In this document: positions 36,270-46,300 of the stretch, in pieces
How positions within the stretch are numbered: the stretch's first letter is position 1
Layout: every line of letters starts with the position of its first letter
Assembly (NCBI GenBank): GCA_030425685.1
Contig: JAUIAD010000001.1
Coordinates: forward strand, 342,277-406,276
DNA: 64,000 bases
Reading direction: 5' to 3'
Origin: Gammaproteobacteria bacterium
GTDB taxonomy: Bacteria; Pseudomonadota; Gammaproteobacteria; Coxiellales; Coxiellaceae
Made by a program: the position numbers and the translations under genes
The notes under the pieces: model-generated
The model's input: the letters and a program-made list of their open reading frames with translations, nothing else
Database searches by the model: none
Told to the model about the DNA's origin: nothing

Positions 36270-38519
36270 ATGACGGATCATCGTAAGGCAAAGGCTATTT
36301 GTTGGATAAGTGTATGTGCTTTTTTATGGGTGTTATTATACTATGGAATCGCCTTGCTCGGTCAGAATGTCTATCCTAATGTGCTATTGATAAGACATTT
36401 TTCTTTACTGAATACAATTTTTTTAGATGCTGTTTTTGTTGTTATTGCGATATTTCTATTAAAGAAATTGCCGACACAGTATTATTACCCCTTTCTCTTT
36501 TTTACTCTCTCGGCAGCGATTTGTATTGTAATGCGGATTAATTTGATTGCTGAACACTTTAATCATTTTCATTTGCCGTATGCAGTGTTTCGTTATCCTG
36601 CCACGTTGTGTCAGATTGTTGCTGCATGGTTGTTGTTAAAGGGTCTAATTCGTAACCGTAGGCATAAGAAAATGCTGGTTACCGCTATTCCATTTGTCCT
36701 CTCATCTCTATGTATGGTTGTTGTTTTTGCTTTTACCTTTGTTGATCATACAAAAGTAATGGCGCTGGGCTTGTACTCAATTATCTCCGTTTTGCTGTTG
36801 ATGGTTGTTTTTGTTTTGATGATTGTTAATCTCGCTGCGGTAAAGAGATCACCGATGATGCTTTTTATCGTAAGTTATTTAATGATTACCATTGCTGATA
36901 TTTTTTACGGTCACTATGTGGAAGCTGCATTACTGGATAACTTAGGTTATTGGGCCTTTTTGTTGATTGTTGGACGGGTGTTGTTGCTAGCGTCGGTGTT
37001 GGCTATTTTATTTTATGAAGTTAAGCAAGAGGGGGTTAGTTGGTTTAACGAAATTGACAGTCAAAAAACGCAGATTATTTTGTGGTGTAATAGTTTGGTT
37101 TCTCTGTTTTTTATTTTTTCCGTTCTTTATTACTTTATGATTAGTAACCCCAGTGTGCCGGAAACCTTAACGCTTAGTCACAGTTTAAATATCTTCTTAC
37201 CCTACTTGGTGGCTGCTAGCTTGGTATCACAGTTTTTTACCTATTATATGGATCGGCCATTTCGCAGAATAGAGTCGATGGTAGATAACTATATACGTGA
37301 TCAAGCTAGTGCTCATTTTGAGAAAACAAAAGAAATTAATATTAAAGAGTTTAGAACTTTAGGCTACCATCTTTCAGGTAACTTCTCTGAGATTAAAAAT
37401 AAAACGGCTGTCGGCAGAAAGATGTTTGATGTTGCTAGTAAGGCAGCACATGATATTAATTCTCCTTTGGCAGTTTTATCGACGGTTGCGGGTGAAGTAA
37501 AAGAAAAGATGCCTTCTGAAACTGAGCAGGTATTTGACGATGCTATTGATCAGATCCAACAAATTTCTGAAGATCTTTTAAATCAGTATCGCACGGCCTT
37601 TGGCAAGCTTGAGCAGCGTGCCGAGCGTCGAGTTAGTTATTATAGTTTTGTTAGTATTATATTATCGAATTTGGTGAAGCAACTTAACATTCGCCATAAG
37701 AATTTACAGCTGGATATACAGTTGCAAATTGGTGATAAGGCGCAACATTGTCTAACGTTAATTGATCCTGTGCAATTAAAGCGATTTATGACCATCTTAT
37801 GTAATAACGCTATCGAAGCTAGTAATCCCGCTGATGCTGTCAATATTCAAATTATTTTGCAGATGGATGAAAGTTCTTTTTATCTATCGGTAAAAGATTT
37901 TGGTTGTGGTATGACGGCGGAGCAAATTGCCGCTATTCAGTCAATGAGTGCTAAAACCACCAAAGAAAAAGGCTCGGGGATTGGTTTGCGCTATGCAGTT
38001 TCCAAAATTTCAGAGTGGGGTGGTCAGTATGAAATTCAATCTAAGCCTAATGAGGGGGCTACCTTTCTCGTTTCGCTGCCATTGCCACCGATGCCTACGT
38101 GGTGGTTGTATGAACTTATTCTTTATCCCAATGCGGAAATTATCTTGTTCGATGATGAGCCGCGTTATTTTGCGGAGCTAGAACATATTTTTAATTATTA
38201 CCGTGACACAATGAAGTTGACCGTTAGCTACTGCAACACGATTAAGGAATTTCGCCAAGCGGTTGCCAATGCTTGTCAGCGCGCCGTGTTTTTTGTTGAT
38301 CACCACTTTGCTGGCAGTAACTCAACCGGCTTGGATTATATTTATGAGCTGCAGTTGGCTAATCGGGCGGTGTTGTTAACGAATCAATACAATGATTATT
38401 TTGTGCAGAAAAAATGCGAAGAGCAGCGGGTTAAGTTGTTACCTAAGCCTTTGTTTAAGCATTTATTATTGCTTTCAAAGCCGCCTGGGGAAGGTGCTGA
38501 GAGAGAATCAATACGTTAG
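36270..38519 (+). CDS. Hybrid sensor kinase C: all catalytic residues present
   Basis: 749 residues, same architecture as the four kinases at 15807-30541. Multi-spanning N-terminus, DSQKTQIILWCNS, two helices, H-box AAHDINSPL (H394), N-box CNNAIEAS (N513), G1 KDFGCGM (D543), G2 GSGIGL (from 568), P-x-WW linker, and receiver with FDDE, D677 (FVDHH), LTN and K726 (LPKPL). It is therefore a self-sufficient hybrid kinase and a useful reference for the split pairs. No response regulator is adjacent. A CAGTGCTG/CAGCACTG hairpin follows its stop. Signal unknown. Confidence 0.9.
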   Translation: MTDHRKAKAICWISVCAFLWVLLYYGIALLGQNVYPNVLLIRHFSLLNTIFLDAVFVVIAIFLLKKLPTQYYYPFLFFTLSAAICIVMRINLIAEHFNHFHLPYAVFRYPATLCQIVAAWLLLKGLIRNRRHKKMLVTAIPFVLSSLCMVVVFAFTFVDHTKVMALGLYSIISVLLLMVVFVLMIVNLAAVKRSPMMLFIVSYLMITIADIFYGHYVEAALLDNLGYWAFLLIVGRVLLLASVLAILFYEVKQEGVSWFNEIDSQKTQIILWCNSLVSLFFIFSVLYYFMISNPSVPETLTLSHSLNIFLPYLVAASLVSQFFTYYMDRPFRRIESMVDNYIRDQASAHFEKTKEINIKEFRTLGYHLSGNFSEIKNKTAVGRKMFDVASKAAHDINSPLAVLSTVAGEVKEKMPSETEQVFDDAIDQIQQISEDLLNQYRTAFGKLEQRAERRVSYYSFVSIILSNLVKQLNIRHKNLQLDIQLQIGDKAQHCLTLIDPVQLKRFMTILCNNAIEASNPADAVNIQIILQMDESSFYLSVKDFGCGMTAEQIAAIQSMSAKTTKEKGSGIGLRYAVSKISEWGGQYEIQSKPNEGATFLVSLPLPPMPTWWLYELILYPNAEIILFDDEPRYFAELEHIFNYYRDTMKLTVSYCNTIKEFRQAVANACQRAVFFVDHHFAGSNSTGLDYIYELQLANRAVLLTNQYNDYFVQKKCEEQRVKLLPKPLFKHLLLLSKPPGEGAERESIR

Positions 38520-38542
38520 CAGTGCTGCTTTTGCCAGCACTG
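38520..38542 (+). terminator. Hairpin directly after sensor kinase C
   Basis: A perfect 8-bp stem CAGTGCTG/CAGCACTG with a 7-base loop begins at the base after the TAG. It lacks a clear T-tract, so it may be a terminator or an mRNA-stabilising structure. Confidence 0.4.
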
Positions 38543-38600
38543 TTAGCTGTACGCACTTATAATCATTATATCCTATAATTAACATACAGCCACCAAATGG

Positions 38601-40820
38601 ATGAGATGTGCTATGCCTCCAACACCTGATCCCAAAGAAGCTTTAAGAAGTTCGTTAATCAATAGTTGTGAACGCGAGAAGATTGCCGAGTGCTCGAAAC
38701 AACTGGAGCAAATCATTAATGCCAATTTTTCTTTTGTCGCCGATCAGCTAAAGACGGCATTTGAAGTTGATCAGATACGGCAAATGACCTGGAATGAATT
38801 TTATCATACTATCCATCAAGTTGTTATGCATGTGATTAAGGTGGCCATTGCGACCGCAACAGGTATCTATATACCTATTGGTGGTACTTTTCTTGATGTG
38901 CAAACGGTTAGCGTTAATCCTCCTTCGACACCGGGCGGTGCAGCGACAACAACGCCAACGGGCTCGGCTAACATAGCAGTACATACGGAAGGTGATAAAT
39001 GGGAGCGTGGTGCTAGAGGCGAGGTGGTCAATGTTGGTGTGGGACAGGTCATGCAAGGGATATCGTCCGCCACGAGTGGCTCTCATCATTTAACGCGACA
39101 ATTTTCTGCCGTCACAGCAAACTTAGCAGCAAAGGATGTTCCCAAAACGCTTGCTGAATTAGCACTTTATTTTGAATATCTATTTAGTGAAAAAAAGATT
39201 GATAATAGTGGTGATCTTGATCCTGAACCCAAGGGTGTTTTAAGTGAGAATGGTAAAGCTATATTTGTTCCCTATATCATTGCCAAAGGGGCCACAAGTG
39301 GCGATAGCTTATTTACAGATCCTAATTTTAGATGGTTCTATTATTCGGAACTTATTAGTAAGCAGCTCAAAGGTGATGTCAATAAAACGCGTGCTGAGCA
39401 GATCGTCTTTTTGAAGCGTGGTTTTATGCGTTATACTCGCCGCGATAGAATCTTTGGGCACCGCACGGCTGCTATTCATGAAGCATCTAATCCGCTGGCC
39501 AGTAATGTTTTGCGAATGTATCGTGTTTCTGCAGCTGAAGCTGATCTTGTTGCCATTACAAATCCTGGTGATCATTTAACAAAAAGCTGGTTGCGGACAA
39601 ACTTCTTTTCTCGAACAGGGACTTTAAGCAGTGGGGCGCCTACGCAGTATCAAGCAGGGATACAATCAACCTGGGGTACAGGAAGTAATACGCCGTGGAA
39701 ACGTTTTGCCGGACTATTTACACTCTCGGGAGGATCAAGTGATGCAGAGTGGGCGCGTAAAAAAGCGTATGTTTGTTGGTTTATTTTTCATAAGTTTTTA
39801 GAAGTACGCACGGGTACTGCGTTACCTATTTTACTGCCACCAACTGATGAGCTTCCTAGGCAGTGTGCTTGCGCCATTCTCGATACATTAGAAATGGCCT
39901 CTTGGATTCCAACTTTCGCTAAGGCGAATTTTTTAGATAGTATTGATAATGTTAAAAATAATAATAGACTATTTTTAAATGTGATGAACTTACCTATTGT
40001 GCAATATTTTTTGCGCTATAAAACGAATAATTACCCTGCGCAGATTCAGGTAGCGGGTGTGGCTAAAAATCTTACCATGTCGTTAAATTGGTCTAGGCTG
40101 GTGTTAGAGCAGATAAGAAATTTGCTTGGTGCTGCGCATACCTTTCCTTATGATATAAATAATGCGGACCATAATGCTGCTTTTAAGTTAATGTATATTG
40201 AACCTTCATCTTTATTGTTTGGCAGTCAAAGCTTTAATACGGAAATAATATTGTCTGGGAATAATGCCTATTATGATAAGTTGAAACAAAGGCTTGATGC
40301 TATGACGCCTGGAATCAATCCGCGTGAAGCGTGGTGTATTCATCCTAACGTTATACTGGCTTTTAAAAGCATGTTCCCAGAGATAGAAAATCCAGTTGTA
40401 GCAGCAGCGCGAAGTCCTGCATCAAATAGTATCTATTCTCCTTACTTTACAGAAAACAATATTAAAGCAACTTTTACAGGTGTGACGGGTGGTAAGGTGT
40501 TAGATGATTACGTTAATAAAAAATCAGATGCGCTCACAGCCTTTGAGATGCAAACTTCATTATCTGATCGCATGAATCAAGCCACACAAGCTACGGTTGG
40601 AGCTGGGGCAGGCGCAACGACGAGGAGCGTTCAGGATATATCTAATTTGCTGTCAACCACCATGCAAGATGTTAAGGATGCTCAGGACTATCGTGTGAAG
40701 CAAGAGGATTATTTGCGTTTGCTAACGCAACATGTGGGTCGTTCGATAACAGTGCATGAAGAAATTATGTATGTGAAGAACCATCCTTACTATAAAATCT
40801 TATTTCCACCGACTCAGTAA
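38601..40820 (+). CDS. Large unknown soluble protein
   Basis: 739 residues, no family recognised. Starts at 38601 or at the ATG at 38613 (MPPTPDPKEAL); neither has a strong ribosome site. The N-terminal ~90 residues are helical. A Thr/Pro/Gly-rich linker follows (~105-125). The main body (~170-700) is mixed helical, with landmarks such as KRGFMRYTRRDRIFGHRTAA and an Ala/Thr-rich segment near 645. No signal peptide or membrane helix. The length, low similarity and location among effector-like ORFs fit a translocated protein, which is only an inference. Confidence 0.65.
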   Translation: MRCAMPPTPDPKEALRSSLINSCEREKIAECSKQLEQIINANFSFVADQLKTAFEVDQIRQMTWNEFYHTIHQVVMHVIKVAIATATGIYIPIGGTFLDVQTVSVNPPSTPGGAATTTPTGSANIAVHTEGDKWERGARGEVVNVGVGQVMQGISSATSGSHHLTRQFSAVTANLAAKDVPKTLAELALYFEYLFSEKKIDNSGDLDPEPKGVLSENGKAIFVPYIIAKGATSGDSLFTDPNFRWFYYSELISKQLKGDVNKTRAEQIVFLKRGFMRYTRRDRIFGHRTAAIHEASNPLASNVLRMYRVSAAEADLVAITNPGDHLTKSWLRTNFFSRTGTLSSGAPTQYQAGIQSTWGTGSNTPWKRFAGLFTLSGGSSDAEWARKKAYVCWFIFHKFLEVRTGTALPILLPPTDELPRQCACAILDTLEMASWIPTFAKANFLDSIDNVKNNNRLFLNVMNLPIVQYFLRYKTNNYPAQIQVAGVAKNLTMSLNWSRLVLEQIRNLLGAAHTFPYDINNADHNAAFKLMYIEPSSLLFGSQSFNTEIILSGNNAYYDKLKQRLDAMTPGINPREAWCIHPNVILAFKSMFPEIENPVVAAARSPASNSIYSPYFTENNIKATFTGVTGGKVLDDYVNKKSDALTAFEMQTSLSDRMNQATQATVGAGAGATTRSVQDISNLLSTTMQDVKDAQDYRVKQEDYLRLLTQHVGRSITVHEEIMYVKNHPYYKILFPPTQ

Positions 40821-41034
40821 CAACATCTACTTTTTTGCTTCTGGAAGGCCACAGTTTTTGCTGAGGTGTCATAGTATTATCTGAGCTTAGCCACCGCTAA
40901 TACTAAGTGTGTTGCTAGACGGTTTTGTTTCTGATAAGGCCGTTATAAATTGCGTGACTGTTTTTACTGTTTTCCACATATTGTATCTGCTTCCCCACAA
41001 GCATAAAACGTAGTATGTTTTGTTTTTTTCAGGA

Positions 41035-41153
41035 GTTTCGCACTTTCAGTGCAAACCTCCTTCCTGGTTATATTTCGCCTATGCGAGACTAGCTCGCATG
41101 GACGGCAATTCAAGGGGAGAATCCCGATTCTCCCCTTGAAAATCCCCATCGGG
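41035..41153. repeat. Palindromic repeat unit, copy 1
   Basis: The unit starts GTTTCGCACTTTCAGTGCAAAC, runs through ATGCGAG/CTCGCAT and GGGGAGAATC/GATTCTCCCC stems, and ends CCCCATCGGG. A second copy follows 40 bases later. The region 40821-41366 holds no gene; the ORFs seen in it are produced by the repeats. Confidence 0.8.
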
Positions 41154-41193
41154 ATTTGTGTTGTTCCGCACAAGTGCGAAACTCCTACTATTA

Positions 41194-41331
41194 AGTTTCG
41201 CACTTTCAGTGCAAACCTCCTTCCTGGTTATATTTCGCCTATGCGAGACTAGCTCGCATGGACGGCCTGTGCCCGTTAGGGTGCAATTCAAGGGGAGAAT
41301 CCCGATTCTCCCCTTGAAAATCCCCATCGGG
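41194..41331. repeat. Palindromic repeat unit, copy 2 with 18-base insertion
   Basis: Almost identical to copy 1 except for an extra CTGTGCCCGTTAGGGTGC between the GACGG box and the AATTCAAGGGG hairpin. The insertion resembles part of the other repeat family with GGGCACAG, suggesting composite growth of these elements. It lies just beyond the stop of the 594-residue secreted protein. Confidence 0.8.
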
Positions 41332-41366
41332 CAGGGGGAAAGGTTTGTTTGTTTTAAAGTTGCATC

Positions 41367-43151
41367 TTAGCCGACCATTTTGTGCACCGTCTTATAAAAT
41401 GGATTGCCGTAAATATCGACGACAAGGGGGGTTAATTGTTTAGCTTCTTTAAACGCTTCGTCGTTAGACTCAATATCTTTTGTTGAACTAAGGCTATTAA
41501 AACAGGGTTCAATTTCATTGGCGCAATAATTGGGTACGCCATAAATTAAAGGAAAACCAAAGGTTGATTTGCTAGGAAAGTCTATCCATGTAGGGCCTTC
41601 ATTTTTACTAGGCGTGCCAGTAATGGGTTGAAACAAATTATGGTTAAAGGCAATTGATGTTGCGGGTTGTAATGAGCCATTGATAGTTTGTAAATCACTG
41701 TCCATTGCCGTTACGGTAATAGTGTTAGAGGCTTGGCACACTTCCTTTCCTGCTGGGTTCATAGGATCATGCTCTTTTAAGCACAGCATGGCTTTAATTT
41801 CTATATTCTTATTATGCTTTTCGGTTGTGCTTAAGTAGTAATAGGGTGAGTGCTCTGCAGATTTACTATTAGATCCCGTAGATCTTAGTAAGCTATTTGC
41901 ATACGGACCAGGTGTGTGTGAGACAGAGGAGTAGCCATGTTGACTGTCTTGGTAGGTGTTAGAAAGTATGGGGCCGTTAACAGAGCCACTGCTGACATCT
42001 TTAAAATAAAGATGATCATAAAGCCAGCCATATTTTTTATCATCAGGTGAAATATCGCCAATTGAAACTTTTAGCACGGCTTGATTAAGACCATTGCCAT
42101 AGATTTTATTACCCGTTACTGATAAAGAAACTCGGTGGCTCTCTAGCGAAAATTCAGGGTCATTGACGGTATCGGGTTGTGAGGCAGAGAATGTTTCTGC
42201 TTCGGAATGTGCAACGGCTAATGGTTTTATGGTTGGTGTTTCAGTGTTGGTATCTTTATCAATTGTTGCAATCATCGACTGAGTTACTCGCAATGATTTT
42301 TTGCTGGTAGTGGCAAAACCGTTGTTTTCATTTTTCGGTATATACATGAAATCTGTATCATGAAATAAACTTATTGGGCTAACAATATTAGAGGCTTTTT
42401 GTAAGTGAACTGTTGAGATCGGTAGTACCTTTTCAGTAGAGCAGTCATTGCTCTCATTACAAATATTAATAGTATAAGGTTCAAAGGCTAAAATGCTATG
42501 CGGCATCCAGTGATCGAAAGGGATAGGGTGTGGGGTGATGTCTGTCGGACTTTCAAATGGGTAGCCTCGAGTAAACTCACCGCTGTGGATCGAAACGCGA
42601 TAAATAGTTTCATATTCAGGCTGATCCACTGTGCCAACATTTGCTAGGATGGGGGTCGCTTTTAGAGCTGGTTTTCGCGCAATAAGTTTAGTGCCAATCA
42701 GTTTTTGTGATGTTACTGCTGCGATAACAATCGGGTTGCCAGTAGCAGAGCCAACGTTGTAGCAATGGATGGTCCTGCCGTTACCGGTTACTGTCGCATA
42801 TGGGGGTATAGGTGCTATGCCTTTCATATTTGAATAGACTTTAATAATGCAGTAATCGTCAGAGTCTTTGTCTTCACCATAGTTTGTCACTTTAATCCAT
42901 GAATCAACCTTAAGCCCCAAGAGATCAGAAGTGAAGGCGGCTCTTTTGTTACCATACGCATACGCATTTTTGCTTTCCATTGTGCCTTTATCTAGACGAT
43001 AGATATGTGCAGTGAGTGGGGTGGTTGCTGTATCATCGTTGGGTGAGTTGTCTTGCGGCCTTTCGATTTGAACATCAAAGCTAAACAGTGCCATCGCTGA
43101 TGTTGAGAGCCCTAAAAGAATACTTGATAGTAGAAAACTGATATTGCGCAT
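41367..43151 (-). CDS. Secreted protein of unknown function
   Basis: 594 residues from the ATG at 43151 (MRNISFLL); a TTG at 43163 would add four residues. A clear signal peptide (hydrophobic ~4-20, cleavage near AMA-LFSF) indicates export. The mature protein is beta-rich, with several cysteine pairs (DYCIIK with TIHCYN, NICNESNDCS, MLCLKE, NYCANEIEPC) consistent with periplasmic disulfides. No family was recognised. It is divergent from the signal-peptide RHS protein, so the two may be exported together or share control. Confidence 0.7.
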   Translation of the reverse strand: MRNISFLLSSILLGLSTSAMALFSFDVQIERPQDNSPNDDTATTPLTAHIYRLDKGTMESKNAYAYGNKRAAFTSDLLGLKVDSWIKVTNYGEDKDSDDYCIIKVYSNMKGIAPIPPYATVTGNGRTIHCYNVGSATGNPIVIAAVTSQKLIGTKLIARKPALKATPILANVGTVDQPEYETIYRVSIHSGEFTRGYPFESPTDITPHPIPFDHWMPHSILAFEPYTINICNESNDCSTEKVLPISTVHLQKASNIVSPISLFHDTDFMYIPKNENNGFATTSKKSLRVTQSMIATIDKDTNTETPTIKPLAVAHSEAETFSASQPDTVNDPEFSLESHRVSLSVTGNKIYGNGLNQAVLKVSIGDISPDDKKYGWLYDHLYFKDVSSGSVNGPILSNTYQDSQHGYSSVSHTPGPYANSLLRSTGSNSKSAEHSPYYYLSTTEKHNKNIEIKAMLCLKEHDPMNPAGKEVCQASNTITVTAMDSDLQTINGSLQPATSIAFNHNLFQPITGTPSKNEGPTWIDFPSKSTFGFPLIYGVPNYCANEIEPCFNSLSSTKDIESNDEAFKEAKQLTPLVVDIYGNPFYKTVHKMVG

Positions 43152-43358
43152 ACTTAATTCCAACCTTACATTTCATTTTAAATACTAAGTAAATTACCTA
43201 ACTTGTTGATTAACAATTGATTAAATCGAGCTAATAATATACTATTGCTGATATTGAGGCTAGTGAAATTTTATATTTTTGCTAAGAAAAGGGAGGTGAT
43301 GCTAAAGGCGGTGGGGTGAAAAGTGCCGCGCAACTAATATTGGTTAGAAAGGTTCGTT

Positions 43359-46300
43359 ATGGTGTTTTTAAGGTCTGTTTCTTTTCGTTCACGATTCTTG
43401 TTAAGTTTAGTGCTTGTTATTTCTTTGGGTCTATGCCAAGAAAGTATGGCAGAACAAGATAGTCTTGTTTCTAATGCTTTTAATATGACAGCCTCAGCGG
43501 TCGGCGAAAGTGTTAACCCGCAAACGGGGATGCTAAGTTTAACCTACCCAGCAGTAACAATTCCTGGTAAGCACGATTTAGATTTGAATCTTGGCATTCA
43601 ATACGGACAGAATGATATAGATGATGCGACACAAGCGCATTCTTATAGGGTGGCTGTTGGTTGGTCGTTTTCCTTTACTTATTTTGATGAGCGACGGCAG
43701 CTGATGCATTTGGCTGGCGGCGGGGTCTATAAATTAGCACCTAAAAATCCTTCTGGCTTGCTTTATTACAAATTAAAAAATCTTGAGGTGACCAATCGTG
43801 GTGGCACAGTGCCAGAAACAGAGAGGCAATATAAGTATAAGCTTCACTACGTTTTGCAAGGGCGCGATGAATATCTTGATGCGCATGGGCGTTTAATCGT
43901 TATTCGTAATGTTTATGGTGATCAGGTTAATTTCTATTACAAGGGGAGTTCTTTTAATTTTGATCATATAACTGATAGCTATGGGCAAACCATTAGTTTT
44001 GATTACAGCGTTGGTAAAGTTAGTATGCTATTACCTGGCGTTGCTAAACCTTATGTTTATAAGACGGATGGTCATGATAACTTGGTCAGCATTACTGATC
44101 CTGAAAGCCAGGTCACAGCAATCCAGTATGCGGCGCATCAAAATCACTTGCCAGAAATAATTAATTATCCTAGTGGCGCTAGGACAACAATTGCCTATGC
44201 TGATATGCCGCATCACGATGGGCAGCTGTTTCATTTATCCTACGTGTCAAAAATAACGAAGGATCCCGGGGTAGGCCAACCAGCGCAAACAGTTTTATAT
44301 TCGATAGGTGAAAATAACTATACTGGAAATCCGCTGCTTAGTATCGTTAATGGTGATGAGTTGCTGACAAGCAATAATAATAACTACCATTATACAGTCA
44401 AGACAACGGAAGGTCAGGTTGAAAATGATAACACGTATAATCATCTGCATTTATTAATATCTAGCTGTGTGCATAGGGTTGGTAGTAATACCTGTGTTTA
44501 TCAAAAAAAATATACTTATCCAGGCGAAAAAAATGGTGTTATGCCTAACTATGAAAATTTAGATCCTAATTACCAAACGCCTACTAGTGAAGTAGCTTCC
44601 TATAAGAATGTAAATGGCAATGGTGGTTCGCGTATAGTAACACAACACGCCAAGTATAATGATTACGGACAAATTCTTAGTCAAACAAGTAGTAATGGCA
44701 CCGTTGCAAAAAATATTTATGAAGAATCAGGTGTCGATAATCCATTGCATCAGGTGCTAGAAACTGAAACAGTGACATTAAATGGTAGTGGCTTAATTCA
44801 ACATGTGCATAACTATTTAACGTCTGACCATTTGCATATTCAAAAACAAGTAAAAGAAGCCAGTACAACAGCGCATCCAAAACAGTTGCAACCAGTTAGT
44901 ACGACAACGTTTACCTACGATGGGCAAGGACGTGTTACATCGCAAACGGTTACCGATAGCGCAAAGCGCCAGGGAAGCAATGCTGTCACGAGCGTTACAA
45001 CACGATTTTCGTATTTGTTAACGGGTAGTACTCGCAGTGAGACTGTTACTGATCAGCAGGGCAATAGTTTTACTAAAACGTATAGTCTTGCTAGTGGAGA
45101 CTTGCTGAGTAGTGAAGATGCTACCGGCAATAAACTAATTTATACCTATGATGCCTTGCATCGTAAGACGAGTGAAGCATCGCAAGCCAAAAATGGTGAA
45201 AAGGTAGTTTTACAACAAATTAGTTATAGCAATATGCTTAATGGCGGTAAAAATGCTATGACGGTCACCTACCAGAATTTTGGTTCTGATCATGGTCAGC
45301 AATCCGTAGTAAAACAAACGCTTTTTGATGGTTTAGGTCGACCTATTAGCGTATGGACCAATAGTGATGATAGTGATGCGAATGGCAGTGGTATTGCGAG
45401 TCATTTACGCCTGGCTTCACAAATTGACTATAATTCACTGGGTGAGAAGGCGGATAGTAGTATTATTAACTATGATGGAAAAGGTGAACCCCGAAGTTTA
45501 ATGACGCGATATCACTACGACAGTGTGGGGCGTTTATCTTCTACTATTTATCCTGATAAGAGTGTCTTGCATCAAAGTTATGATGATGTTGCTCATGCTA
45601 TGACAAGTTACCGTCAAGGTGTTGATGGTATAAAGTCAGCCAGTAAAATTGTTACGTTAAATAATGAAAATAAAGCTGTAAAGCAGATTACAAAGCTAAA
45701 TGGCAATAGTGGCGCTAGTTTGCTTAGCAGTATCACGTCACCATTAGTGGTCACTACCCAGTATGATGGTTTGAATCGTGTGGTAGGTGCTGAGCATGTC
45801 AATATGGCTGTTCAAACTAACACGTCTTATAATGCGCTTGGCAAGGTGGCTAGTAATGAGCGTAGTAATAGTAGTAATGGTAGCATCAAAGAAACTTTTC
45901 ACTATAATCCTTTAGTTGGTAAAGTGACTGAAAAAACATTAACAAATAGTCATGGTGAGAGTAAAAAGGGGTATATCAGCACTTATAATGCATTGGGTGA
46001 ATTGGTTTCTCAAACTGATCCGATGGACAGTAAGCAAGTGTATACCTATGGCCCTGATGGTAATGTTATCACAAAATCACAATGGTCTAATGAGGCAGGT
46101 CAATCACATTATACGACCTATACCTATCAATATATTGCTGGTAAAAATCGCTTAACCAATATACGTTTATCGAACCCCGGCCCACTTGATTATGCCGGTA
46201 CGCATATTGAATATGATAATGCCGGTCATGTTATTAGTATGTCTTATGTGGATAATCGTGATGGAGAGGAAAGCCTTGTTGATACTATCCATTATAGTTA

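Noticed and set aside
41035..41331. Repeated palindromes as a possible CRISPR array
   Set aside because: Only two long units with a 40-base gap, no regular short repeats or spacers, and no cas genes.
41049..41370. Overlapping short ORFs in the 41 kb repeat region
   Set aside because: Their translations repeat each other because they come from the palindromic repeats.
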